Origin: Hirsutella rhossiliensis
Lineage: Eukaryota > Ascomycota > Sordariomycetes > Hypocreales > Ophiocordycipitaceae
Direction: 5' to 3'
Assembly (NCBI RefSeq): GCF_020360975.1
Contig: NW_025408669.1
Coordinates: 3,348,001-3,412,000, forward strand
Length of the DNA stretch: 64,000 nt
The position numbers and the translations under genes are program-made. Positions 21,867 through 32,155 of the stretch are shown piece after piece. Position 1 is the first letter of the stretch; each line of letters starts with the position of its first letter. The notes under the pieces are model-generated. The model was not told the origin of the DNA and searched no databases. It saw only the letters and a program-made list of their open reading frames with translations.

Positions 21867-23518
21867 CTAAATTATAGAATCAGCATCGAGAAGTCGGGCA
21901 ATTAAGACTGCCTTTTTCCCTATTGTTGAGAGCCCTCGAGCCCGTAGCAATGCCTTGAGCTCTAGGCAACGAAGCACAAGCAACCCAGTCTCACGATCTA
22001 TTCGGTCTTCTGCCTCGTCGCCTTGTTTGACAATTTCCTCCTCGTCAAGCAGGCCCGAGACGCCTTCTTCGTCTTTGACGATGACGTCTCGAGCCTGCTC
22101 CCAGTTTGTAAAATCGATCGCGGCGGCAGGGATGTCTTTGACGCGGATTTCTATATCCTGCGTGCCGTCGGGCCTGATGCTGATGCCGCAGTTGAGAAAC
22201 GCCTTCTGTACGAGCTCGGCCCGGCTCTCGAGGGTGCGGACGGCGCTGGCGACCACGAAGGTTGTCATGATGCGTTTTTCTCGTATAGACCACATCGTGA
22301 GACCGCGAGCCTCACGCTCGGAGACGTACTCGTCAGTAGCATCGCGAAGCCAGTCTTTAAGAGGTCTGTTGATAGCTGTATCGAGAGGCTGAAGAAGGCT
22401 CGTGCAGCCCGGCGGGATCAACGCGGTCACAACCTTGTGCTGACGTAGCTGATGAAGCACATCATCGGTCTTGTGAAAGAAGCCACATCCATCACAAGGA
22501 GGAAGTCATCATTGCGGCTGACGATAGGAAAGTTCGTCACGAATCCAGTCTTTGAATAGCTCCTCGTTGTTATAGGCAGTCTCGTTGAACTCAACAGTAA
22601 CCTCTGGCGAGTAGAGATGCCCTTCGTCTTGCATGATCCTTCCAAACGGCGGCGGCCCCATGGAAGATCACCTTCGGCTTCAACCTCTGGATGCCGTCTG
22701 CAAAGATATACAGGATTAATGTAGCCTGCCTCTTATTCCACCCACTACGATCGCTCTTGCCATCGATAGTACGTGCCCCACGCTGCTCATATGTATAGCC
22801 GTCGAGGTATTCAAATGGGATAGGCGTTTCATCGAGGTTAAGGATACGGTGCTTCCCAAAGCGGCGTGTAGGCGAGTTGAGAATAGCGTCAAGGGCGACT
22901 TGAGGCTTGTGCCGGCGGCTGACGCGTCGTATGTAGCGGAGGAAGCTGTTGACGATCTCGATGTATTCTTCGGGCGCTTAGTCGCTTGTTTCGTCACTCT
23001 TCGACGTACGAGACCGTGCCTTCGTCGAAAGAGTCCCCACCAGCCGTTTGAGAAAGTAAAGATATTGTCTACCGCTGGGTTAAGGCTCTTGAAGATACTT
23101 CTAGCTTGTCTTTTGAACCAAGAGACTGTGACGATGGATTTATTAGCCCGGGCAGCGATGAACCGCTTGACAAGCTCCTCCTCGAGCTCTGGCCAGCGAG
23201 GGTGATATACCCTCTTTTTGGCCTCCTCAATAAAGCGTGGGTTGGAAGCCCAGCTGGATATTGTAGTCCGTGGGATCTTGAAGTGCCTTGCAACCTCACT
23301 AATTGTGGGCTCACGATAGCCTCGTTCGTTGGCGTGTGGCGACGATGGATCGAAGATTCGGTGATGCGTAAGGAACATCCTAACCTCATCTTTCTTGCGG
23401 TCTGAATAGCTTCGTTCAACGCGATTGATAGACTGACTGGCTCGAAAGACCCGCTTGCCGGGCTCTTTTGGCTTCGGGCCGGGCTTGAGGTTCCTGTCAA
23501 GCTCGCCAAGGGCGGCAT
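21867..23518 (-). pseudogene. Broken CENP-B/DDE_1 transposase with SAP-like C-terminus
   Basis: Fragments in all three minus frames together give a pogo/Fot1-type transposase. Near 23350-23100 are a psq-type helix-turn-helix (ISEVARHFKIPRTTISSW) and a CENP-B/Tc5 DNA-binding domain. The DDE_1 catalytic core follows in pieces: NLDETPIPFEY around 22820, LLVMDV near 22490 and GCTSLLQPLDTAIN near 22390. The C-terminus (22000-21870) contains a SAP-like segment, LKALLRARGLSTIGKKAVL. At least four single-base frame changes (about 23395, 22655, 22530 and 22480) and an internal TGA break it. The first ATG of the conserved part is at 23518. It cannot make an active enzyme as written, unless the shifts are base-calling errors. 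Confidence 0.75.
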
Positions 23519-23568
23519 CGCGAAAATAGCCTCAAAAAGACCTCTATGGAGCAGGAAAGTGTGTGTCA

Positions 23569-23693
23569 AGCTTTGCTGGCTCGGGCTGGAACGAGTGGAT
23601 CTGTACCCTATACAAATTGGCTGCGGGGCTAATCCCTGCGCTCCCCCCTGTCCCACGCCGCCAAGACCTGACGGATTTGTTGAGTTCCTACGG
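23569..23693 (-). repeat. Right terminal inverted repeat of inner transposon
   Basis: Exact reverse complement of 21292-21416. The identity stops sharply at AGCTTTGC on the inner side, which fixes the repeat length at 125 bases. Confidence 0.9.
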
Positions 23694-24170
23694 TATTTAT
23701 ACCGCGCGCGCCTGGTAAGTACCCGTACCGCCTAAATGTCCGCGCCCGCGCCCGCCTATATAAACACACATGTACTAAATTTAAAGCTATTACTAACGCC
23801 GTGATCGATAAACTTAGCCGTAGCCCGCGGTCTCTCGCAGCGATATAAAAAGGATCGTTAGCCCGAGGAAATATAAGGGGAAGTAGATTAAGAGGAGGAC
23901 GCGGCAGGAGGGGGGCGCCGCCGGCTTTATCAGAGCCGCCGGCTTCGTTAGGCGTTAGAGGGATCGTTGAGTCGGGGTTATGTGACCAAAAGTGCGTTGT
24001 GTGCGCGGGCGGGCGGCCGGGGGCGCAGGCGCGGGCGCGGGCATTTAGGCGGTACGGGTACTTGCCAGGCGCGCGCGGAATAAATAGGCGAGGCGGGCTG
24101 GCGTTATTAGTACGTATTTCAAAAATAGAGAGTGTGTGCAAATAGCAATATGCTATTGTGTAAACAGCAA

Positions 24171-25454
24171 TACTTATTATTAATCTAGAGTTTCTAGGGG
24201 CATTCGGAGCTGCCTCGCCATATAGGTATTTGCGTTTCGAGAAGGCTCTGCATATTTCCACATGCAGCCCTTAAGTGGGATCGATGCGACCTAGCTAGGA
24301 CAGCCGTCTCTCGAGGACCGTTTCAGGAGACTCAAACGCACCGGAAATAGGAGCGTATATAACCAAGATGCCATCTTCGTACGCAAGGGATTGCCAACTA
24401 TACAACGACGCTGCTCGTCTATGACTCTTCCGGCTGTTGAGCAACGTGGCCGTTTGCGTACGGCCATGCCCCGACGGAAACATAGATGCGCAAGATTCGG
24501 CCGTGTCGACAAAAGTGCCTCGAATGAAGTCGCCGAGCACGAGCGATAATACCAGGCGTCGATATCACGTAAAGTGCCGACCGCAGTATCCTTTCATGCA
24601 TGATGGGCCTATGCCGGTGCCGGGGAGGGGGTCGCGGGTTGCGCCAAGACAGGCCGTGATCTGCGGCCTTCGAAACTGAGGGCATCTCGAGTCGCTTCGA
24701 CGGGCCGGGGAAGCAACCGTCATCTGTCACGCCAAATTCTAGTTTCGAATATCTATCAACGCGATTACAACTAGTCTCGTGTTCCTTGTTTTCTTGACCA
24801 AGATGGATAGGAAAAGTGCTAGGACACAAGGACTCGGTGGGGACTCAGGGGGGGGGGAGAACCGCTAGCGGGCAATAGTGAGCGCTCGCCGACGTTGCAT
24901 GGACGCGTGCCTCCACATGTCCGTCCCTCGTCCCTCGCCGTCAGTGGCCATGGGGATGCGAGCAGCTGTCAGGAATTCCCCGAGCAACTATTCAGACTCT
25001 TACTGGCTTCCCATGTGGCCCCGGGTTGTACCCCCGTCTGATACGACTCCAAAACCCCCTTTTTGAAAATTGGATGGGGACATGTTGCCTCCATGATACT
25101 TCAAAATGCCGACTCAGGGGCACGACGCCATGTAATTGCTCAGACTTCCAGATATCGCTCGTTCGTGACGGCATCGTGCCGGGATCGCGTCGTCGCCGTC
25201 TTGTTTCTCGCCGGGTTTCATAATAATGGCAGCTTGTCAGGACAAGAAAGGGCCTATAATACGCGTTAGTAACACCTCTATCGGGGGTGCCCTCATTTTG
25301 CATGGTGTAGCGGTATTTTACCAGCTTGACACAGCAGTATTTAATGCGCTTGAGGGCGCTCACTTACACGGTCTTTGTTCTCTAGCCAGGCACCCTCCGT
25401 GATACCAGGTTCAGGGCTATTCTTTTCTTATTTCAAAGCCATCCTTGAGTCAAG
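24171..25454. other. Gap between transposon nest and toxin-like gene
   Basis: The first part continues the AT-richer composition of the transposon flank; the rest is ordinary GC-rich DNA. Minus-strand frames at 24290-24830 lack motifs and overlap in several registers, so none is called. A G10 run lies near 24848. The ~80 bases before the next start probably hold its leader. Confidence 0.4.
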
Positions 25455-27350
25455 ATGAGGGAGCTTTGGGCCTTTTTGGTCCTGTCCATATGGAGTCTGC
25501 TCCTATGGAGCGACCACGGCTTCGCCAAACCAGTCAGCCAGATCCTGGCAGCCCGGCAAAACCGTCTATCACCCAGCCAAGAGGCAAGCCACTTCCCAAC
25601 ACCGGCCCTGCTCGAGCACGACAAGAGGTCACCAGGCGGTTTTGTCTCCAAGCTACCCGGTCTGGGAAGCGACGGCCCGAAATACGTGTTCCGAGGCGTC
25701 AGGGGCATGCCGCCAGCCGAAATCAAAAGGAGAGGCGGCCTGCTGCCCAACAACGGCAACCCACGGAGCCTGTCGTCCGACGCGTACAAGCTGGTCCACC
25801 ACCTGCACGACGCCAAAAACGTCCACGGCAAGGACTCGGCCTACGTGTCGACGACGACGTCGTTTGAGGTGGCCGCCTGGTTCGCCCAGCCGGGCGGCTA
25901 CGTCTACGTCATCAAGACGACGCCCAACATGGTGCCCGTCGAGTCCTCGGTCGTCCCCTACCCGCTCCGCTGGGAGAGGGAGTACTCGGCCCTGGGCGGC
26001 GTCGTGTTTGAGCAGATCGCCGAGTGCGTCCAGCTGCCGGCCAACATGAAGCCTGATTTCATCGACGTTGTCAAGGCCAAGGACGCGTCCAAGAACATGG
26101 ACCAGTATCGAGACTTGGTCAAGCAGGGCGTGCTCAAATCCGAGAACAGCGAGCTTCAGTACGACAAGAAGAGGTTCGGCAAGATGTCTGCCAGCGCGGG
26201 GCAGCCGCAGCTGGCCGGCCACAAAGCCGGGGCTGCCGATTGGGACAAGGCCCCCTACGACAAGCTCGACAGGGACAAGCCGACGTGGGAGTACGCCCAC
26301 GAGTTTATGGAATCTATCGGCGCGGGCCAGGGTTGGTCCGACAAGTTTCCGCTCTTCCAGAACCCGGAGCACGAGGCCAAGATAAAGGCGGATCAAAAGG
26401 CGAAGCAAGAGAGGCAGCAACAACAAGAGCAGCCAGCACTGAGCACATCAGAAGACGTCGCCCCCGTCGAACAAGAGTCCTCGACGGGCATGGGCCTCGG
26501 CGAGTTCCTATACGACATATCGCCCGCGAAGCCCTTTGGCGACCTAGTCGAAGCCATTCGAACCGACGAGCCCGTTTCGGCCGGGGAGTGGCTCGGGATC
26601 CTCGGCGACATCGGCCTCGAGGTGCTAGCCTGGACGCCGACGCCGGCCGCTGTCGGGGTCCGCGCGCTGAGGTTTGCCAGGACCGGATACAAGGCCTCGC
26701 AGGCCATCAAAAGGGGCGTGGATGTGGCCAGGTCGGCCACCAGGGTGGTCAAGGAGGCCCGCCGCATCTCGGCCCGCCTCGACGCCAAGCTGGAGACGGT
26801 CGAGGTCAAGGTCCCGACGTCACCGTCGACGCCGCCCGTCACGCAGCCCGTCGCCAGGATTGCCAAGATCGCCGACAAGGTCAAGGTGCCCAAGACGGCC
26901 GCGCCGGCGTCGGCCGAGGGCGCTTCGGGCTCGGGGCTCAGCCCCAAGAAAATGGACCAGCTGCTGGAAGAGCTCCAGAATCTCCACGTCCACGACGAGC
27001 CCATTGTGCCCGTCATGATGGAAGTCGTTAAGAATGCAGGCAAGAGGGTCAAGTTGCCTAAGCAGCCGGTGCCCATGCTTGCCGAGCGCAGCGCCCTGGG
27101 CTCAGCTGGCCAGTCTCTGGCCGACCGGCTGCAAGAGTGGGCGGCGACCAAGGAACGTGGTGAAAAGGCTCCCCTGAAACTCCTTCTCGACATTATCGAG
27201 GGAGTCAACAAGAAGCTGGGCGCTGGCGAGGGAGAGCAGGAATCCTTTCTAGACAACGACTTGCTCTGGGGCATGTTCGAAGCCAAGTTCAACAACATGA
27301 CTCTGGAGGCAGAGCGAGAGCCCAGACACTCGGTTACCATGGTGGGATGA
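25455..27350 (+). CDS. Secreted heat-labile enterotoxin A-like ADP-ribosyltransferase
   Basis: Single-exon gene, 631 residues. Residues 1-24 are a clear signal peptide (hydrophobic core, cut near GFA-KP). Residues ~75-195 match the enterotoxin alpha family (cholera/LT A-subunit fold): the Arg motif in VFRGVRG (R80), the STS-type strand YVSTTTS (131-136), and the E-x-E catalytic pair in EREYSALGG (E174, E176). These are the R-S-E class residues for transferring ADP-ribose from NAD to a protein, so all key residues are present. A long C-terminal part without bacterial counterpart follows: a Gln/Lys-rich linker, a hydrophobic segment (~360-405), Lys/Ala/Pro-rich helices and one N-glycosylation site near the end. 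Such genes are expanded in insect- and nematode-associated Hypocreales; the target is unknown. It lies 1.3 kb from the transposon nest. Confidence 0.85.
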   Translation: MRELWAFLVLSIWSLLLWSDHGFAKPVSQILAARQNRLSPSQEASHFPTPALLEHDKRSPGGFVSKLPGLGSDGPKYVFRGVRGMPPAEIKRRGGLLPNNGNPRSLSSDAYKLVHHLHDAKNVHGKDSAYVSTTTSFEVAAWFAQPGGYVYVIKTTPNMVPVESSVVPYPLRWEREYSALGGVVFEQIAECVQLPANMKPDFIDVVKAKDASKNMDQYRDLVKQGVLKSENSELQYDKKRFGKMSASAGQPQLAGHKAGAADWDKAPYDKLDRDKPTWEYAHEFMESIGAGQGWSDKFPLFQNPEHEAKIKADQKAKQERQQQQEQPALSTSEDVAPVEQESSTGMGLGEFLYDISPAKPFGDLVEAIRTDEPVSAGEWLGILGDIGLEVLAWTPTPAAVGVRALRFARTGYKASQAIKRGVDVARSATRVVKEARRISARLDAKLETVEVKVPTSPSTPPVTQPVARIAKIADKVKVPKTAAPASAEGASGSGLSPKKMDQLLEELQNLHVHDEPIVPVMMEVVKNAGKRVKLPKQPVPMLAERSALGSAGQSLADRLQEWAATKERGEKAPLKLLLDIIEGVNKKLGAGEGEQESFLDNDLLWGMFEAKFNNMTLEAEREPRHSVTMVG

Positions 27351-28048
27351 TTCCGAGCCTTCGATTCGGCGGCAATATGAAATGACTGTACATGCGATCA
27401 ATGAATGGAGTACTGTGAGCAGACGGCGTGCTATGGGAAGCTAGCACATGCCGTCAGGATTCGACGAGGAGGAAACGACGAGGTGCACCGCAGTCGACGG
27501 CATCGGACGACAGAACTTCAGACACTGGTTCGAGGCCGGCATCGGCGAGTATGATAGAAGATGGAGCCTCGCTTAAAGCGAGAGAGTCGAGACACGAGAC
27601 TCTTATCTTCTGATGGCAGGCGAGGGATTTGAAAAGGTGTCGCCAGCATCGGGTGCCTCTCATCTCCGGGGATAATTTATGTACATACCTTTTTCAACAA
27701 GCCAAGCCCAAGCAACATTGACGTCGCATATCAGCTGTGCGGCTGAACGTTCACGGCCGTCAATTTAAGCTTGCTCTTATCGGCTTGAAAATCCGGCCCA
27801 CAGCGGCATGGTAGGCTCTCCCGGACCAGAGTCAAAGAGCAACTCCATCGGATGCTCGGTCTTTTGCTCAAGAGTGGCGGGCTTCCAGCATATCCCTGTC
27901 TCGACAAGATGATCAAGGCGTCCTGTTCCAATGTCCCCAGTATTCAAAGCACGCCAAAAAGCTCCCCTGAGTGCCCAACAAGCCGCACAGATCCAAAATC
28001 CCACAGTATGAAAGAAACGAAAAGAAAAGGCCATGCTCTTTCAGTTAG
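27351..28048. other. Convergent 3' region of toxin-like gene and prenylcysteine oxidase
   Basis: About 700 bases between two stop codons of convergent genes. It should contain both terminators. Short frames on either strand show no family features. Confidence 0.45.
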
Positions 28049-29986
28049 TCAGAGCTCGTCCTGCCCCACGATATTCATATTCATCCCCATCTCGCTCTCA
28101 ACTCTCTCAAAGAAATCCTCCCTCAGCACCCGTCCCCGCCCTTCGTCGGCCCGGAGCCAGCCCCCTCGCGACATGCCCGCAAACTGATCCGCCATGAGCC
28201 TCGCCACGTTCATGCCCATCAGCGCGTTCGTCTCCATGGTCGAGATGAAGCTCTCCATGCCGGACGTGTAGTAGAGACCCCTGCCCACGATGGGGTCTTG
28301 GAACGTCACACGCGGCAGCTCGATGGGATACGAATGGAACCAGTGCGGATAGTACCACGAGATGGTCTGCGCCGCAGAGCCGGATGCCTCATCGGGCGCG
28401 GCGACAAAGGTGCTCGGGACGTCGGCGCCCAGGATGTCGGCTAGGAACTCCGGAGTCACGGCGGCGGCGGAGAATATCTTGTAGACAAACTCGGTCTGTT
28501 GCGTCTTGGGGTTCCTGACCTTCATCAAGGTGCTGATGGAATAAAAGCCCGTCTTGCCGACGCCCTCGGCACCCTGCTTGGGCTTTTCCTCCTTGCTGAG
28601 CGTCGTGTACACGTTGCTCGGAGCCCGGCTACCAGCTGGCAGGTTAAAAAACCCGGGACGAAGTTTGTGCGGCGACGTGAAAAGCGTAACGTGGAGCTTT
28701 GTGTAGGGTATCGTGTCAATCTTTTGCTTCATGACACCCTCGTCGGCCTTGATGCCACTAAATTGCCACGGCGACGCGACGACGACATTGTCAAAGGCGA
28801 TGGGAGACTTCTCTGATCTATCCGACGTTGCCTGCGAGTCTCTCGTCGATATCAGGAATTTCCGAGGCGCACCGGGCTTCATGCCGCCCTTTTCGAATGA
28901 GATGGAGGTGACGGACGTGTTGCGGTAAAGCGCAGCTCCACTGCTCTGCACCATGTTTTCAAAGATTTGCCAGTTTCCGCCACGCACGGAAACAGCCCCA
29001 TCGGTGGAAAATGAAACCATCGCTTCCAGGCCATGGATGTAGGCCAGGTTGGAGGCGTAGTTGACCCGCGTGGCAGGCTGCATGATTTCGCGAGCAAAGT
29101 TGGGGCCAATCTGGTCTCCAAGGTCAGCACTCGGGTCCCAAGCTCCAGTTCTCTCCTATCCCTCCTCGAATAAGAGGAGAAGGGCAAACAAGGATGGCCC
29201 ACCTTGTTCTCGGCAAGCAACTGCTCTCCCGTCACGGAGGTGACCTTTTCCAGGCCCAACTCAAAGACGCGCCGCGTCAAGGATCGAAATGGAAAATAAG
29301 GCTCGTCGTAGAGATTCAGAAAGATGCCGACGACACGCTTGACGAGCTTCAGGGCCCTGTAGGGGGCCAGCCCGTAGCGCCACCACAGCTTGCCGGCCTC
29401 CATCCACCAGGAGGTGCCAGCGACGGATTCGTAGACAATGCGATCACCGTCCCAGATGGCGGTGATGTCGCCGTCGTCCGACATGGCCATTTCGGTGAGG
29501 GGCAGGTTGAAGTTCTTTGTTGCGTTGTAGAGGATGTGGTTGATGGTGACGAAGATGGACGCGCCCAGCTCCACCGGATGGGCGGCATCGTCATAGAGAT
29601 TGACCGTCAGGGTGCGGCCCCCGACGCGGTCCGTCTTTTCAAAGATGGTGATGTTGACGGCCAGGCCCTCGTCCTGAGCGTACTTTTGGAGGTGGTACGC
29701 GGCTGATGAGCCAGCAGCCCCGGCTCCTGCAAACGGCATTAGCCAAGGTTCATCATCTCGTTCTTGCGCCTCATTGCAAATGCCATTCATGCAACGAGAA
29801 CAGGCCGGGATGAAGACAAAGGATAGACCGCCAAGGGAAAACACGGGGAAGACGTGGCCAATAAAGCGGTTCTTTACCTATAATGGCCACGTTCTTGACA
29901 TTGTCTCCAGCTCCTCCCACGCCACGGCCAACAACTGCCGCCCCACCGGTTAGCAGCACCAGCAGCAGGCCCAGATCCAGCCGCAT
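28049..29986 (-). CDS. Prenylcysteine oxidase / lyase
   Basis: FAD-dependent thioether oxidase releasing free cysteine and a prenyl aldehyde from prenylcysteine during turnover of prenylated proteins; lysosomal/vacuolar or secretory in known members. Exons (minus) 29986-29878, 29726-29203 and 29110-28049, 564 residues. The N-terminus is a signal peptide (MRLDLGLLLVLLTGG). The first splice (GTAAAG donor, GCAG acceptor) builds the FAD Rossmann motif IIGAGAAGSSAAYHL. Next come FEKTDRVGGRT, VELGASIF and the prenylcysteine lyase domain with ATRVNYASNL, WYYPHWFHSYPIELPR and a C-terminal GLYYTSGMESFISTMETNALMG flavin-capping segment. The second intron has a GTGGGC donor and CTGAC branch. The start at 29986 is the only ATG before the flavin motif; an upstream in-frame GTG was ignored. 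Length is normal. Confidence 0.9.
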
Positions 29987-32155
29987 GTCGCGGACCTTCG
30001 GCAGCACTCGAGCTGAAATGCGCGACAGTCAAAGAGGCAGGAGAGGTCAAAGGGAAGTGCAGCGGCCGGCGGGATTTGCTCTTGTGGCTCGTCAGTTGAA
30101 GCTGCTTGAGATGCTTCATGTTCCTTCCTTGTTTGTGGTCCCGCTTTATTTCAGAAGGCCATGTACAGACAGTACAGCTACGCTCACGTGATGCAACCTC
30201 ACCTGGATTAATCATTCATGCCCGACGTTCAACAACAAACTACAAGTGCGCATATCACTCGATGACGGCACTCGCCACTCGCCACTCTGGGGCACTGTCG
30301 GATGTATCCATCGAGATGGTGTTTTTTATGCGCCGTCTAGTCGATACACTCTACGTTTCCACATGCCCGGCCCAAGGAAGCCATGCTTTCTGCTCGACCG
30401 GCAGAACCGGAGCACACTGTCTGATGTCATCTCTCTTGCCCCTCGGTGCCCAGCTTGCTAGCAAAATTGGCATTATTCCGGCTTCGGCTACTAAGTGTGC
30501 TTCGTAGATCAAGTCTAGAAAGGGCTGCTCGTCATGCTAACAGTATCAACACAAAAGGGCTACGCAAGGCAACTGAAGCGGCAGGCGAGGGACAAAGTCA
30601 TGATTGTCATGACGAGGAGCGCACAATACTTGCATGTGGAAACAAAAAAGGCTGCGCAATGCATGTGCGGAGAAGAGAGACAGCACGCGCGGTTCGGAGG
30701 AGTCAAGATGCAACGAGGTCGGCAGAGCTCTCGTTGCCGTTGGCTATTAGTGTGCGCAGCATGAGTGCGCCGCGATATACGCACTGACCTTGCCGGGCAA
30801 GTGTTCATGTTGTGCGACTCGGAGCATCCTATAATGCTTTTCGCATATTGCGTCCCAAGACTCATGAACCTAGCCGCCATTGAATGCTCCCTCCCAAAAG
30901 GAATTTGTTCACAAGCTTACGTGCCTTGGGGGTCTCTCTACTTGGCCGCTCTCGCCATGTGCATTCAACACTGAGATAAAAGGGATGAGAAAACGCCACA
31001 TCTTGCCATCAACTCTCCATCCTTCAGAGCCCAGTCCAATACTTCGCAGTGGAGGCTGATCTACGCCGGCGACAAACTTGAAAATATCATGTTAGTCTCA
31101 ACCGATGCCACGTGGGCTAGGCGCATTGACTACATGCTGAATGATGGTTCAAATCCAGAACGTGCTATGTAGACTCAATGGGCACCAACAACGGCGAGAC
31201 CAAGGGCCCTCACTCGTCCAGTCGACACTGCAGCGGTGGCTTTTGGTGAAAGAGTGAATGCTCCACAACCGACACGGTCCCGGCTCCCTTTCTTCTTTCG
31301 TGGGATGGCGTCAAAGCGCCGGGGCAGTCCAGCTCAATTGTTATTCCGTTCGACGATCCTTCGCTTTGGCCAATGTGATCCCTAAAGAACCGATAATCAG
31401 CATGCAATTTTTGTTCTTATTTTCCTCTTGGGACTTGGTTCGGTTTGAATATGGCGCTTCAGAAAATGTTCACGATGGCATGAGAGGTTGAGTAATCTCG
31501 AGGCTCCCGTATTGAGAATTTGCCGGGAGATATATATACATATATTGTGCCGAGAAGGAGTGAATCGTTTTCGTAATGTCTGTCTAGACACGGGACGGCA
31601 CAGCGAGAGCAGCAGTAGCGAATGATTTTGTTGTATAGCCCGGTTGGACGATTAATTGTCGACCAACCTCATCGGCAGCCACCCACAGGAATCGATTTGG
31701 GGCCTCCGTTAATTAGGCGGTATAGATGCATTCATCTTCCAGGGCTTCGGCCATTGCCCCCACGCCCATGCTACCATGGCACATGGCTAGTAAAAGACGG
31801 GCGAAGCAGGGACGCGTGCATACACGTGTTTGTTTTTGCACAAATTCAATCATATCGTCAAATTGCATGCTCAATGGGGGAATCATAGCCTGTATCAAAC
31901 CCAAACTCCTACCATCATACATTTCCATCACTCAGCCCGTACAAGATAGTGACAACCGTGTCGTGCCACGGAATTTTGCTTCGACAACCCAAGACAAGCC
32001 CGCGTCCATACTGGATGGCTCATTTTCAAAATAAAAATAAAACAACCACGCGCCGTCGCCATGTTTGCCCGTCCAGATCTGTTGAAACAAAGATGAAAAG
32101 TTTGTATTCCGTGATGGGAAATACTGTTGTAGCTGATCCGATACCGATTCAATGT
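29987..32155. other. Upstream of prenylcysteine oxidase and downstream of frq
   Basis: About 2.2 kb between the start of the prenylcysteine oxidase gene and the frq stop codon, both genes on the minus strand. No protein or RNA gene is supported. The part nearest frq should be its 3' UTR and, by analogy with Neurospora, might hold the promoter of an antisense transcript. Confidence 0.45.
32135..32148 (+). promoter_or_regulatory. Candidate light-response element just 3' of frq
   Basis: The sequence GATCCGATACCGAT contains two to three GAT/CGAT repeats and lies eight bases past the frq stop. White-collar complex sites in Neurospora are imperfect GATC/CGAT repeats, and the antisense qrf promoter of Neurospora lies downstream of frq. 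The short length makes this only a candidate. Confidence 0.25.

Larger units (their letters stand above)
21292..23693 (-). mobile_element. Inner pogo/Fot1-type DNA transposon with 125-bp perfect terminal repeats
   Basis: A 2,402-bp element inserted in the left arm of the outer element. Its ends, 21292-21416 and 23569-23693, are identical inverted repeats starting CCGTAGGAACTC. It is flanked by TA on both sides (21290-21291 and 23694-23695), and removing one TA plus the element restores the outer repeat exactly (GCC-TA-TTTAT). It carries a broken minus-strand transposase and a plus-strand short frame. Identical ends imply recent mobility, although the transposase now has several frameshifts. 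Confidence 0.85.
21209..24170. mobile_element. Outer TA-flanked inverted-repeat element carrying a nested insertion
   Basis: The ends are imperfect inverted repeats: 21209 begins CTGCTATTTACACAACAG and the reverse complement from 24170 begins TTGCTGTTTACACAATAG. Both are bordered by TA (21207-21208 and 24171-24172), the target-site duplication of the Tc1/mariner superfamily. The right repeat continues for ~150 bases. The left repeat matches its first 82 bases, is then cut by the inner element, and resumes at 23696. Without the insertion the element is about 560 bp and has no coding capacity, so it is a non-autonomous, MITE-like copy. Differences between the two arms are mainly C/T and A/G transitions. 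Confidence 0.75.

Noticed and set aside
31100..31170. GGTTCAAATCC resembling a tRNA B-box
   Set aside because: The flanking bases do not form a T-arm or a matching acceptor stem, and no A-box lies upstream at the right distance.
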